Part shown: positions 8,773 to 17,037 of the stretch, piece by piece
Layout of the letters: the number at the start of each line of letters is the position of its first letter
Position numbering within the stretch: position 1 is the stretch's first letter
Source of the DNA: Limimaricola pyoseonensis
Lineage (GTDB): Bacteria > Pseudomonadota > Alphaproteobacteria > Rhodobacterales > Rhodobacteraceae
Assembly: GCF_900102015.1 (NCBI RefSeq)
Contig: NZ_FNAT01000015.1
Coordinates: forward strand, 1 to 36,522
Direction of reading: 5' to 3'
DNA length: 36,522 nt
Translations under genes and position numbers: made by a program
Notes under the pieces: model-generated
Databases searched by the model: none
Told to the model about the DNA's origin: nothing
The model's input: the letters and a program-made list of their open reading frames with translations, nothing else

Positions 8773-9447
8773 GTGCGGGCACTCGACTTCGACTACATGC
8801 TGGGTCTGGTGCCCGTGCTCCTGGGCTACGTGCCGCTGACGCTGGGCATGGCGCTGGCCGGCATGGCGCTGGCGCTGGTGCTGGCCTCTCTGCTGGCGGT
8901 CGAGCGGGTGGCGAAGCTGCCCGTGATCGACCCGCTGGTGGTGCTGTTCATCAGCTTCTTTCGCGGCACGCCGCTCTTGGTGCAGCTCTTCCTGTTCTAT
9001 TACGGGCTGCCGCAGGTGCTGTCCTTCCTGACCCAGATCAACGGCGTCACCGCCGCGATCATGGGCCTGACGCTGCACTTCTCGGCCTACATGGCCGAGA
9101 GCATCCGCGCCGCGATCACCGGCGTCGACCGCAGCCAGTGGGAGGCGGCGCAGGCGGTCGGCATGACCCAGTCCCAGATGATGGTCCGGATCATCCTGCC
9201 GCAGGCCGCGCGCATCGCCGCGCCGACGCTGGTCAACTACTTCATCGACATGATCAAGGGCACCTCGCTGGCCTTCACGCTGGGCGTCACCGAGATGATG
9301 GGCGCGACCCAGAAGGAGGCCGCCGGCTCCTTCCTCTACTTCGAGGCCTTCCTCGTGGTGGCGGTGATCTACTGGATCATCGTCGAGGCGCTGTCCTTCG
9401 CGCAGCGCGGCCTCGAAACCCGTCTCAACAGGGCCTTCGCGCGATGA
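8773..9447 (+). CDS. Amino-acid ABC transporter permease (His/Glu/Gln/Arg/opine family)
   Basis: The product is 224 aa with several hydrophobic spans, including the N-terminal [20 protein letters not shown] and a C-terminal [15 protein letters not shown] helix. The EAA loop [22 protein letters not shown] is the docking site for the ATPase, and [20 protein letters not shown] is typical of this permease family. I chose GTG 8773, five bases after the binding-protein stop; the frame continues upstream only through sequence coding in the other gene. Only one permease is present, so the membrane part is probably a homodimer. The gene overlaps the ATPase by ATGA. Confidence 0.88.
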   Translation: MRALDFDYMLGLVPVLLGYVPLTLGMALAGMALALVLASLLAVERVAKLPVIDPLVVLFISFFRGTPLLVQLFLFYYGLPQVLSFLTQINGVTAAIMGLTLHFSAYMAESIRAAITGVDRSQWEAAQAVGMTQSQMMVRIILPQAARIAAPTLVNYFIDMIKGTSLAFTLGVTEMMGATQKEAAGSFLYFEAFLVVAVIYWIIVEALSFAQRGLETRLNRAFAR

Positions 9448-10175
9448 TCGAGATCACCGGACTGACCAAGGGCTTCGGCGGCGGGCCGGTGCTGAACGGC
9501 ATCGACCTTTCGATCGCGCCGGGCGAGCGGATCGTGGTGATCGGCCCGTCGGGCACCGGCAAGTCGACGCTGCTGCGCTGCCTCAACTTCCTCGACCGGC
9601 CCGAGGCCGGCACGATCCGGGTGGGCGACCTGACGGTGGACGCCGCCAAGGCCACGAAGGCGCAGATCCTCGCGCTCAGGCGCCGCACCGCCTTCGTGTT
9701 CCAGAACTACGCGCTCTTCGCCAACAAGACCGCGCGCGAGAACATCACCGAGGCGCTGGTCACGGTGCAGCGCAAGCCCCGCGCCGAGGCCGAGGCGCGG
9801 GCCGACTCGATCCTCGGCGAGATCGGCCTCGCCGAGAAGGCCGGCAGCTACCCCGCCGCGCTCTCGGGCGGGCAGCAGCAGCGCGTCGGCATCGGCCGGG
9901 CGATGGCGCTCGACGCGCAGCTGATGCTGTTCGACGAGCCGACCTCGGCGCTCGATCCGGAATGGGTGGGCGAGGTGCTCGACCTGATGCGGCGGGTGGC
10001 CGAGCAGCACCAGACCATGCTGATCGTCACCCACGAGATGCAGTTCGCCCGCGAGATCGCCGACCGGGTGATCTTCATGGAAGGCGGCCGCATCGTCGAG
10101 GAAGGCCCGCCCGCGCAGATCTTCGACGACCCGCGCGATGCGCGCACCAAGGCCTTCCTGCGCCGCGTGCGCTGA
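9444..10175 (+). CDS. Amino-acid ABC transporter ATP-binding protein
   Basis: The product is 243 aa. It has Walker [10 protein letters not shown] (about residues 34-42), a Q-loop in [13 protein letters not shown], signature [16 protein letters not shown], Walker [15 protein letters not shown] and the switch His in IVTHEM. This is the canonical polar amino-acid subfamily, coupling ATP hydrolysis to uptake on the cytoplasmic face. The ATG overlaps the permease stop (9444-9447). The gene ends three bases before the kynU stop on the other strand, leaving no room for a separate terminator. Confidence 0.93.
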   Translation: MIEITGLTKGFGGGPVLNGIDLSIAPGERIVVIGPSGTGKSTLLRCLNFLDRPEAGTIRVGDLTVDAAKATKAQILALRRRTAFVFQNYALFANKTARENITEALVTVQRKPRAEAEARADSILGEIGLAEKAGSYPAALSGGQQQRVGIGRAMALDAQLMLFDEPTSALDPEWVGEVLDLMRRVAEQHQTMLIVTHEMQFAREIADRVIFMEGGRIVEEGPPAQIFDDPRDARTKAFLRRVR

Positions 10176-10178
10176 GCC

Positions 10179-11378
10179 TCAGGTGACCTTGGCCCGGGCG
10201 TGGAACTCGGGCCGGTCCCAGCTGCCGCTGTCCAATATCTCGCCCAGCACCTCGGCCGCGCGGTCGAGATCGGCTTCGCCGATATAGAGCGGGGTGATGC
10301 CGAAGCGCAGGATGTCGGGGGCGCGGAAATCGCCGATCACGCCCTGCGCGATCAGCGCCTGCATTACCGCGTAGCCCTCGGGGTGGCGGAAGCTGACATG
10401 GCTGCCGCGGACCGCCCGGTCGCGCGGCGTGGCCAGCACGAGGCCCGGACAGCGGGCCTCGACCGCGGCAATGAAGTGGTCGCACAGATCCTGCGCCCGC
10501 GTCTCGAGCGCGGCGAGATCGCGCCCCTCGAACAGCCGCAGCGCGTCCTCGAGCGCGGTCATCGACAGGATCGGCGGCGTGCCGACCTTCATCCGCTCGA
10601 CCCCCTCGCCGGGCCGGTAGCCCGGGTCGAAGGCGAAGGGCGCCGCATGCCCCATCCAGCCCGACAGCACCGGCTCGACCGTCGCGGCATGGCGCGGCGC
10701 GACATAGAGGAAGGCCGGCGCGCCGGGCCCGCCGTTGAGGAACTTGTAGCCGCAGCCGATCGCGAAATCGGCGCCGCAGGCGGCCAGCTCGACCGGGAAG
10801 GCCCCGGCCGAATGCGCGAGGTCCCAGATCACCACCGCGCCCGCCGCATGGGCCTTCTCGGTCACCGCGCGCATGTCGCGGCGACGCCCCGTGCGGTAGT
10901 CCACCTGCGTCAGCATCAGCACCGCGACGCTCTCGTCGATCGCCGCCTCGACCTCCTCCGAGGGCTTCGCCTCGACCCGCCAGCCTTCGCCGCGGAAGCG
11001 GCAGATGCCGTCGGCGATGTAGAGATCGGTCGGGAAGTTGCCGGCATCCGACAGGATCACCCGCCGCTCGGGGTTGAGCGCCATCGCGGCGGCGAGCACC
11101 TTGAAGAGGTTGACGGAAGTGCTGTCGCCCACCGCCACCGTGCCCGGCTCGGCGCCGATCAGCGGCGCGATCCGCGCCGCCACCCGGTCGGGCAGGTCGA
11201 TCCAGCCGGCGTCGTTCCAGCCGCGCACAAGCTGCGCGCCCCATTCCGCGCCCACGGCGCGCGACAGCCGCTCGGCGGTGCCGCGCGGCAGCGGCCCCAG
11301 AGAGTTGCCGTCGAGATAGACCACCCCTTCGGGCAGGTCGAAGAGGTCGCGCTGCGGCAGGGCGGTGGCATCGGACAT
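10179..11378 (-). CDS. kynU: Kynureninase
   Basis: The product is 399 aa. This PLP enzyme cleaves L-kynurenine to anthranilate and alanine in tryptophan degradation. Visible family features are VVYLDGNSLGPLPRGT at the N-terminus, DLAHSAGAFPVEL with the PLP-pairing Asp, and GCGYKFLNGGPGAPAFLYV with the Schiff-base Lys. The start is preceded by AAGGAG. An in-frame TTG at 11432 would run through the operator region and is rejected. It is convergent with the amino-acid transporter and divergent from a GntR regulator. Tryptophan dioxygenase and kynurenine formamidase are not in the window. Confidence 0.95.
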   Translation of the reverse strand: MSDATALPQRDLFDLPEGVVYLDGNSLGPLPRGTAERLSRAVGAEWGAQLVRGWNDAGWIDLPDRVAARIAPLIGAEPGTVAVGDSTSVNLFKVLAAAMALNPERRVILSDAGNFPTDLYIADGICRFRGEGWRVEAKPSEEVEAAIDESVAVLMLTQVDYRTGRRRDMRAVTEKAHAAGAVVIWDLAHSAGAFPVELAACGADFAIGCGYKFLNGGPGAPAFLYVAPRHAATVEPVLSGWMGHAAPFAFDPGYRPGEGVERMKVGTPPILSMTALEDALRLFEGRDLAALETRAQDLCDHFIAAVEARCPGLVLATPRDRAVRGSHVSFRHPEGYAVMQALIAQGVIGDFRAPDILRFGITPLYIGEADLDRAAEVLGEILDSGSWDRPEFHARAKVT

Positions 11379-11439
11379 CGGGCTCTCCTTCGCGGTTTCC
11401 CCGGTGAAACCGCATGTCGTTCTGGAAATCAAGAATTAT

Positions 11440-11460
11440 ATACGATATGGCATTTCGTAT
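11440..11460. promoter_or_regulatory. Operator palindrome between kynU and the GntR regulator
   Basis: ATACGA (11440-11445) and TCGTAT (11455-11460) form a perfect inverted repeat with 9-nt spacing inside a short AT-rich island. It lies between divergent kynU and the GntR gene and covers the regulator's candidate start codons. The position suggests that the GntR protein controls both itself and kynU. Confidence 0.6.
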
Positions 11461-12199
11461 GGATTATGCCGCCAAAACCGAGACCGCCTTCGCCCGGCTG
11501 CGCGAGGACATCCTGAACGGGGTGCACGCGCCGGGCGCGCCGCTGCGGCTGAGCGCGCTGTCGCGGCGCTACGCGGTCAGCGCCACGCCGCTGCGCGAGG
11601 CGCTGTCGCGGCTCGAGGAAAAGCGGCTGGTGCTGGCCCGGCCCAATCGCGGCTGGCAGGTCGCGCCGGTGTCGCTGGCCGAGCTCGAGGATCTGGAGGC
11701 GGCGCGGCTGGCGGTGGAGGGGAGCCTCCTGCGCGACGCCATCGCGCGCGGCGGGCTCGACTGGGAGGCGGGCATCGTCGCCGCGCATCACCGGCTGAAG
11801 CAGACGCCCCTGCCGGTCGGGCATGGCGAGCCGGGGCTCCACGCCGACTGGATCGCCGCGCATGACGGCTTTCACGCGGCGCTGCTGGCGGCGGCGGCGT
11901 CGGAATGGCTCGGCCGCTTCCACGCCGAGGCCAGCGCCCAGCTCAGGCGCCACCACCAGGCGCTCTTGCTGCATCCCCGCGCGGTCCGGCCCGACGGCCC
12001 GGCGCGCCATCCGGAGGCGGTGCAGGAGCGGCTGCGCGACGCGCTCTCCCTGCCCCGGCACAGCGCGCTGATGGAGGCCGCGCTCGCCCGCGACACGGCC
12101 GCCGCGCTGCGGCTCCTGGGCGAGCATGTCGAGATCGCCGTCGCCCTCTACCGCGAGATCGCCGCGCCCGCCTCCGAAAGCGGCGCGGCGGCCGAGTAG
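11447..12199 (+). CDS. GntR-family transcriptional regulator (FadR/FCD-like)
   Basis: The product is about 250 aa from ATG 11447. An N-terminal winged helix (about 9-75) contains LRLSALSRRYAVSATPLREALSRLEEKRLV, and an all-helical C-terminal ligand domain of the FCD type has dispersed His/Asp (HDGFHAALL, HVEIAVALYREI) that often bind a metal. Starts at 11414, 11447 and 11459 are possible and none has a clear Shine-Dalgarno site, so the message may be leaderless. A palindrome at 11440-11460 spans the latter two. It is divergent from kynU and probably senses a kynurenine-pathway metabolite. Its last 52 bases overlap the end of nagA on the other strand. Confidence 0.85.
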   Translation: MAFRMDYAAKTETAFARLREDILNGVHAPGAPLRLSALSRRYAVSATPLREALSRLEEKRLVLARPNRGWQVAPVSLAELEDLEAARLAVEGSLLRDAIARGGLDWEAGIVAAHHRLKQTPLPVGHGEPGLHADWIAAHDGFHAALLAAAASEWLGRFHAEASAQLRRHHQALLLHPRAVRPDGPARHPEAVQERLRDALSLPRHSALMEAALARDTAAALRLLGEHVEIAVALYREIAAPASESGAAAE

Positions 12200-13290
12200 T
12201 CCGCCGCCAGCCGCACCACCCGCGACAGCGGCGCGCCGACGAGCCGCCCCGCCCCGCGCCGGTCGCGCAGTAGCGCCGCCGGCCGGCCGGTCGCCATGGC
12301 GATGGCGGTGCCCGGGTCGGTGCCGACCTCGCCCGTCATCACCGCGATCGCCCGCGGCATCGTCAGGTCGGCCCCGGCCAGCGTGCCGTCGGCCAGCGTC
12401 AGCCGCCCGTCGCGGCGCAGGATGCGGCGGCCGTTCAGCGTGAACTCCGCGATCTCCGACCCGACCGGCGCCATCGCGTCGGTCACGAGGAACAGCCCCT
12501 CGGGCCGCGCCCGCATCGCGATGCGGATCGCCGCGGGGTGGACGTGGATCGCGTCCGCGATCAGCCCCGCCGCGCCCGCGCCGTCGAGCGTCGCGCCGAC
12601 CAGCCCCGGCTCGCGATGCCCCAGCCCGCTCATCGCGTTGTAGAGATGCGTGGTGCAGCGCGCGCCGGCGGCAAAGGCGGCGCGGCAGGCGTCGTAGCCC
12701 GCATCGCTGTGGCCCAGAGAGACGATCACCCCCGCCGCGTCGAGCCGGGTGATCTGCTCGGGCGTCACCGTCTCGGCCGCGACGGTCAGCATCAGGTTCG
12801 GCAGCCGCGCCGCCGCGCCCAGCAGTATCTCCATGTCGGCCGCCCCGATCGGCCGGATCAGCCCCGGGTCGTGCGCGCCCTTCCGCGCCTGCGACAGGTG
12901 CGGCCCCTCGAGATGCAGCCCGAGGATGCCCGGCACCCCCTCGGCCACCGCCCGCGCCACCGTCTCGACCGCCGCGGCCGAGGCCTCGGGCCGGTCGGTG
13001 ATCAGGGTGGGCAGCAGCCCGACCGTGCCGGTGCGACGATGCGCGGCGGCGATGGTGCGCAGCGTGCCGACATCCGCGCCGCCGTCGAACATCACGCCGC
13101 CGCCGCCGTTCACCTGCAGGTCGACGAAGCCCGGGCAGAGCGTGTCGCCCTTGAGGTCGCGCCGCGCGTAGCCCTCGGGCACCGCCTCGGCGATCCCCTC
13201 GACCACCCCGTCCGAGACCAGGAGCACCCGGTTTTCGTGCAGCCGCGCGCCGTCATGGATCGCGGCGCCGACATAGGCCAGGCGTTCCAT
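12148..13290 (-). CDS. nagA: N-acetylglucosamine-6-phosphate deacetylase
   Basis: The product is 380 aa. It removes acetate from GlcNAc-6-phosphate. An amidohydrolase barrel shows FVDLQVNGGGG (Gln-x-Asn replacing His-x-His, as in single-metal NagA), the metal Glu in GLHLEGPHLS, His in VSLGHSDAGYD and TTHLYNAM, and the catalytic Asp in LVTDAMAPVG. The start shares one base with the stop of the upstream SIS gene (TGATG). It is the last gene of the kinase-regulator-deaminase-nagA operon. The C-terminal tail is divergent (LSRVVRLAADY where family members usually have an ADLV-type strand) and its coding end runs 52 bases into the convergent GntR gene. Confidence 0.93.
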   Translation of the reverse strand: MERLAYVGAAIHDGARLHENRVLLVSDGVVEGIAEAVPEGYARRDLKGDTLCPGFVDLQVNGGGGVMFDGGADVGTLRTIAAAHRRTGTVGLLPTLITDRPEASAAAVETVARAVAEGVPGILGLHLEGPHLSQARKGAHDPGLIRPIGAADMEILLGAAARLPNLMLTVAAETVTPEQITRLDAAGVIVSLGHSDAGYDACRAAFAAGARCTTHLYNAMSGLGHREPGLVGATLDGAGAAGLIADAIHVHPAAIRIAMRARPEGLFLVTDAMAPVGSEIAEFTLNGRRILRRDGRLTLADGTLAGADLTMPRAIAVMTGEVGTDPGTAIAMATGRPAALLRDRRGAGRLVGAPLSRVVRLAADYSAAAPLSEAGAAISR

Positions 13291-14321
13291 CAGCGCGTCT
13301 CCGTGACCTTGCGCAGGTGGCGCGGCGCGTCGGGGTCGATGCCGCGCGCCACCGCCACCCGTTCGACCATGGCGTAGAAGCTGGCGATCAGCGCGATCGG
13401 GTCGGTCAGCGGGTGGCCGGTGCGGATCACCGGCAGCGCCTGCGCCGCCCCGGCGCGGTCGCTGGTGACGAAGACCTGCGCGCCCTTGCCCGCCATCGCG
13501 TCGGCCACCTCGACCAGCGGCCCCTCGGCCGCATCCGCGGCGCAGAGCGCGATCACCGGAAAGCCCCGATCGACGATCGAGACCGGCCCGTGCAGCACCT
13601 CGGCCGAGGAATAGGCCTCGGCATGCAGCTGGCAGGTCTCCTTGAACTTCAGCGCCGCCTCGCAGGCCAGCGCGTAGGCCGGGCCGCGCCCGAGGCAGTA
13701 GAGCGAGCCGTTCGCCGCCGTCGCCTCGCGCGGCGCCGCCCAGTCGAGCGCCACCGCCTTCTCCAGAAGCGGCGGCAGCCCGCGCAGCGCCGCGCGCAGA
13801 TCGTCGTCGCCGACCCATTCCGCCAGCAGCCACAGCGCGCAGATCGCCGAGTTCACGAAGGTCTTGGTCGCCGCCACGCTCAGCTCCGGCCCGGCATGGA
13901 TGTCGAGCGGATGCGCGCATTCGGCCGCCAGCGGCGAGGCCGGGTCGTTGGTGATGGCGATGCCGAGCGCCTCGGCCTCGCGCGCCATCCGCGCCATGGC
14001 GACGATGTCCGGGCTCTGCCCCGATTGCGAGATCGCGACGCAGCCCGCCCCGTCGAGCCGCAGGCTGCGCCCGTAGACCGAGGCGACCGAGGGGCCGAGC
14101 GAGGCCACGGGCCGCCCGGCCAGGAGCTCGGTCGCGTATTTCAGGAAGGTTGCGACATGGTCCGACGAGCCGCGCGCCACGGTGACGAGCAGCGCCGGGT
14201 CGGCGTAGTGCAGCGCCGCGCCGGCGCGCGCCACCGCGTCGCCGCCGCGGTCGAGCAGCCGCGCCGCGGCCTCGGGGATCTCCAGGATCTCGCGGCGCAT
14301 CCGCGTGTCGGCTTTCGTCAT
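13290..14321 (-). CDS. SIS-domain aminosugar isomerase/deaminase (NagB-II / GlmS-like without glutaminase)
   Basis: The product is 343 aa with two SIS domains. The first (about 40-170) has TVARGSSDHVATFLKYA and the sugar-phosphate Ser-rich loop ISQSGQSPDIV. The second (about 190-320) has YCLGRGPAYALACEAALKFKE and EVLHGPVSIV. It is the C-terminal half of glucosamine-6-phosphate synthase without the glutaminase domain. Proteins of this form serve as glucosamine-6-phosphate deaminases (NagB-II), giving fructose-6-phosphate and ammonia. Co-transcription with nagA fits that role and no classical nagB is present. The ATG at 14321 has GAGGAGG upstream. A ketose isomerase of the AgaS type is the alternative. 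Confidence 0.87.
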   Translation of the reverse strand: MTKADTRMRREILEIPEAAARLLDRGGDAVARAGAALHYADPALLVTVARGSSDHVATFLKYATELLAGRPVASLGPSVASVYGRSLRLDGAGCVAISQSGQSPDIVAMARMAREAEALGIAITNDPASPLAAECAHPLDIHAGPELSVAATKTFVNSAICALWLLAEWVGDDDLRAALRGLPPLLEKAVALDWAAPREATAANGSLYCLGRGPAYALACEAALKFKETCQLHAEAYSSAEVLHGPVSIVDRGFPVIALCAADAAEGPLVEVADAMAGKGAQVFVTSDRAGAAQALPVIRTGHPLTDPIALIASFYAMVERVAVARGIDPDAPRHLRKVTETR

Positions 14322-14331
14322 CTCGGCCTCC

Positions 14332-15090
14332 TCAGTCCTGCGCCAGCCGCAGCTCGGCGACGAAGTTGTAGGCATCCCCGCGGTAGAGCGAGCGGGTGAA
14401 CTCGGCCACCCGCCCGTCCGGCAGGTAGGATGTCCGCTCGATGCTGAGCCCCGCCGCGCCCGGCGCGACCTCCAGCGTCGCGGCGTCCTCGCGGCCCACC
14501 GCGATGGCCGAGATCTTCTGCAGCGCCCGCACGGGGCGCAGCCCGGCCTCGGCCAGCGTGCCGTAGAGCGAGGTCTCGACCGCCTCCGGGTCGGGCAGGA
14601 TCGTCAGCGGCAGCGCCGCCCGCTCGATCGCCATCGGCCGCCCGTCGGCCAGCCGCAGCCGCGCCAGCCGCGCCACCGAGGCGTCGGCCGCGAGCCCCAG
14701 CGCCACCACCTCGTCGGGCGAGGGCACGTAGACGCCGCGGTCGAGCCAGCGGGTCGTGGTCGACAGGCCCCGCCGCCGCATGTCCTCGGTGAAGGAGGTG
14801 AGCCGCGACAGCGACTGCTCGAACTTCTCGGGCCGGGGCGCGACGAAGGAGCCCGAGCCGTGCTTCTGCACCACCAGCCCCTCGGCGGCGAGCCCGGCGA
14901 TCGCCTTGCGCACCGTGACCCGCGACAGCCCGGTCAGCGCCGCGATCTCGCGCTCGGGCGGCAGCGGCGCGCCGGGGGACAAAAGCCCCCGCGTCATCGC
15001 CTCCGACAGCCGGCGCGAGAGCTGCAGGTAGAGCGGCCCGCCATCGCCGCGCTGCCAGCCCGCGGGCGCGAGGAAGGCGGCGACGCTCAC
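14332..15090 (-). CDS. GntR-family regulator with UTRA domain (HutC type)
   Basis: The product is 252 aa. An N-terminal winged helix (about 18-85: PLYLQLSRRLSEAM, PLPPEREIAALTGLSRVTVRKA, GLVVQKHGSGSFV) is followed by a UTRA ligand-binding domain (about 100-250) with RLRLADGRPMAIERAALP and SLYRGDAYNFVAEL. UTRA regulators such as NagR/YvoA and DasR bind GlcNAc-6-phosphate or glucosamine-6-phosphate. The GTG start overlaps the kinase stop (GTGA, 15087-15090). It sits inside the operon it probably represses. The two 20-bp sites at 15956-15975 and 16059-16078 are its likely operators. Confidence 0.9.
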   Translation of the reverse strand: MSVAAFLAPAGWQRGDGGPLYLQLSRRLSEAMTRGLLSPGAPLPPEREIAALTGLSRVTVRKAIAGLAAEGLVVQKHGSGSFVAPRPEKFEQSLSRLTSFTEDMRRRGLSTTTRWLDRGVYVPSPDEVVALGLAADASVARLARLRLADGRPMAIERAALPLTILPDPEAVETSLYGTLAEAGLRPVRALQKISAIAVGREDAATLEVAPGAAGLSIERTSYLPDGRVAEFTRSLYRGDAYNFVAELRLAQD

Positions 15091-15953
15091 GCCCCCTCCT
15101 CCGCGAAGCGCCGCGCGAGGATCAGCGCGCCGTCGAGCGGCGTGCCGCGCGGATCGGCGAAGCGGCGGCCGGGCCGGTCGAGCGCCGCGCGGTAGGCCGG
15201 CCCCAGCCCGCCGATCAGGCAGATCGCCTCGTCGCGATGCCCGAGCGCGGCCAGAGCGCGTTCGCACCACGCCGCCCCCTCGGCCAGAAGCGCGGCCCCC
15301 ATCGCGTCGCCCCTTTCGGCGGCCCCGGTCACCAAGGGCGCCAGCGCGCCGTACTCGGCCGGGGTGGCGCGCGCGGCGAAGGCGACGATGCCCGGCGGCG
15401 CGCCGAAGCGGTCGAGCAGCGCCCGGCCCAGTCCGGTCTGCGCCCGCATCCCGTCCACCGCCTCCAGCGTCGCGGACAGCGCCGCGCGCCCCAGCCACGC
15501 GGCCGAGGCCACGTCGGAAAGCTGCAGCCCCCAGCCGCCCACGGCGCGGATCTTCCCCGCCCGGCGCAGCCCGACGAAGCTGCCGGTGCCGATGGCCAGC
15601 ACCGCGCCGTCGCCCCCGGGCCCCAGCGCGCCGGCGATGGCGATGTCGCGATCCTCCGTGACCCGGCAGCGGAAGGGCAGCCGCGCCGCCACGCCCCGCG
15701 CCATCTCGGCCGACTGCACCCCGGCGAGGCCGGCATGGGCCACGGCGGCGCGCAACGCCTGCGGGTCGAGCCCGGCGGCCTCGGCGGCGCGGGCCACGGC
15801 GGCGAGGATGTTGGCGACGCCGCCCTCGAAATCCGAAGTCAGGTTGGCCGGGCCCGCCTGCCCCGTGCCGATCACCGCGCCGTCGCGCCACAGCGCGGCC
15901 CGGCAGCCGGAGCCGCCGCCATCGATGCCGAGCACGGGAATCGCGAGGGTCAT
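15087..15953 (-). CDS. BadF/BadG/BcrA/BcrD-type sugar kinase, probable GlcNAc/MurNAc kinase
   Basis: The product is 288 aa, an ASKHA-fold ATPase with phosphate-1 loop GIDGGGSGCRAALW (about 9-22), phosphate-2 loop LAIGTGSFVGL and adenosine motif IGGLGPAYRAAL. This family includes eukaryotic-type N-acetylglucosamine kinases and bacterial MurNAc/GlcNAc kinases. It is the first gene of the minus-strand amino-sugar operon and diverges from murQ, so a GlcNAc or MurNAc substrate is likely and would supply MurQ and NagA with phosphorylated sugars. The start ATG has no independent Shine-Dalgarno site; the AAAGG within the operator repeat seven bases upstream may serve. Confidence 0.85.
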   Translation of the reverse strand: MTLAIPVLGIDGGGSGCRAALWRDGAVIGTGQAGPANLTSDFEGGVANILAAVARAAEAAGLDPQALRAAVAHAGLAGVQSAEMARGVAARLPFRCRVTEDRDIAIAGALGPGGDGAVLAIGTGSFVGLRRAGKIRAVGGWGLQLSDVASAAWLGRAALSATLEAVDGMRAQTGLGRALLDRFGAPPGIVAFAARATPAEYGALAPLVTGAAERGDAMGAALLAEGAAWCERALAALGHRDEAICLIGGLGPAYRAALDRPGRRFADPRGTPLDGALILARRFAEEGA

Positions 15954-15955
15954 GA

Positions 15956-15975
15956 CAAGACCTTTATGATACCTC
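15956..15975 (-). promoter_or_regulatory. Operator candidate 1 (kinase operon side)
   Basis: Read on the minus strand this is GAGGTATCATAAAGGTCTTG. It matches 17 of 20 bases of the site at 16059-16078 in the opposite orientation. Each copy holds two related half-sites (AGGTATCA and AAGGTMTT) about ten bases apart. It ends two bases before the kinase start codon, so the bound regulator would also cover the ribosome-binding site. The GntR/UTRA protein of this operon is the likely ligand. Confidence 0.65.
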
Positions 15976-16058
15976 TAACGGCAAGGAAACGGTCCGGGCG
16001 GTGGCTTTTCGTAATATTACCCGGTTCTCCCTACCCTGCGTCACTCGATCATGGACTT

Positions 16059-16078
16059 GAGGTATCAGAAAGGTATTA
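16059..16078 (+). promoter_or_regulatory. Operator candidate 2 (murQ-transporter side)
   Basis: GAGGTATCAGAAAGGTATTA is the plus-strand partner of the 15956-15975 site (17 of 20 identical), placed just before the murQ start region. The pair sits 83 bases apart, one in front of each arm of the divergent amino-sugar locus, which indicates one regulon for both arms. Confidence 0.65.
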
Positions 16079-16101
16079 GATTGATGCGGGAGGAGATTCG
16101 C

Positions 16102-17004
16102 ATGGTGCTGCCGCAGACCGAGCGGGTGGCGGAGCGTGCCGAGGCCATCGACCGGCTGGACGGCGCCGAGGCGCTCGCGCGCATGATCGAGGTGCAGATC
16201 GGCGCTGTCGAGAGCCTGCGCGCCGCGCTGGCGCAGATCGAGGCGGCGGCGCGGCTGATGGCCGAGACGCTGCGCGGCGAGGGCCGGCTGGTCTATGCCG
16301 CGGCGGGCAGCTCGGGGCTAATGGCGCTGGCCGACGGGGCCGAGCTGCCGGGCACCTTCGGCATCGCGCAGGACCGCATCGCGATCCGCATGGCGGGCGG
16401 CGTGCCCGTGGACGGCGCCATGACCGGCGAGACCGAGGACGACGTCGCGGCCGCGCGGGCTGTGCTGAGCGAGCTGCGCCCCGGCGACCTGGTGATCGCG
16501 CTCAGCGCCAGCGGCACCACGCCCTACCCGCTCGCCATCGCCCGAGGCGCGCACGACAGGGGCGCGCGCGTGGTCTCCATCGCCTGCAACCCCGGCACGC
16601 CGCTGCTCGACGCCGCCGACGTGGCGATCTGCCTTGCCACGCCGCCAGAGGCGCTGGCGGGCTCGACCCGGATGGGCGCGGGCACGGCGCAGAAGGCGGC
16701 GCTGAACCTGATCTCGACCCGCGCCGGCGTGCTGCTGGGCCACGTGCATGACGGCATGATGGTCAACCTGCGCGCCGAGAACGCCAAGCTGCGGGGCCGC
16801 GCCCGCGCCATCGTCGCCCGCGTGGCCGGGGTATCGGAACCCGAGGCCGCCGCCGCGCTCGACGCCGCGGGCGGGGCCGCCAAGCCCGCCTGCCTCGTCG
16901 CCATGGGCGCGCCGCCCGGCGCGGCGCGGCGCCTGCTCGACCGCCATGACGGCCACCTGGCGCCGGCCATGGCCGCGCTTCGAACGACATCACAAGACGC
17001 CTGA
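16102..17004 (+). CDS. murQ: N-acetylmuramic acid 6-phosphate etherase
   Basis: The product is 300 aa from ATG 16102, the usual MurQ length. It cleaves the D-lactyl ether of MurNAc-6-phosphate to give GlcNAc-6-phosphate and lactate. The SIS fold shows AAGSSGLMALADGAELPGTFG, which corresponds to the family's GTSGRLG...E block and holds a catalytic Glu, then TGETEDDVAAA with the second acidic site, and SASGTTPYPLAIARGA. The end resembles the helical C-terminal lobe. GGGAGGAG sits six bases before 16102; an earlier ATG at 16084 preceded by AAAGG of the operator is also possible. It starts the transporter operon. Confidence 0.92.
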   Translation: MVLPQTERVAERAEAIDRLDGAEALARMIEVQIGAVESLRAALAQIEAAARLMAETLRGEGRLVYAAAGSSGLMALADGAELPGTFGIAQDRIAIRMAGGVPVDGAMTGETEDDVAAARAVLSELRPGDLVIALSASGTTPYPLAIARGAHDRGARVVSIACNPGTPLLDAADVAICLATPPEALAGSTRMGAGTAQKAALNLISTRAGVLLGHVHDGMMVNLRAENAKLRGRARAIVARVAGVSEPEAAAALDAAGGAAKPACLVAMGAPPGAARRLLDRHDGHLAPAMAALRTTSQDA

Positions 17005-17037
17005 CAGGGGCGCCAACCACCAGCACGGGAGACCCAG

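Noticed and set aside
12200-12310. Frameshift at the end of nagA
   Set aside because: The tail can be aligned as GRLVGAPLSRVVRL without a shift; divergent residues are more likely than a break.
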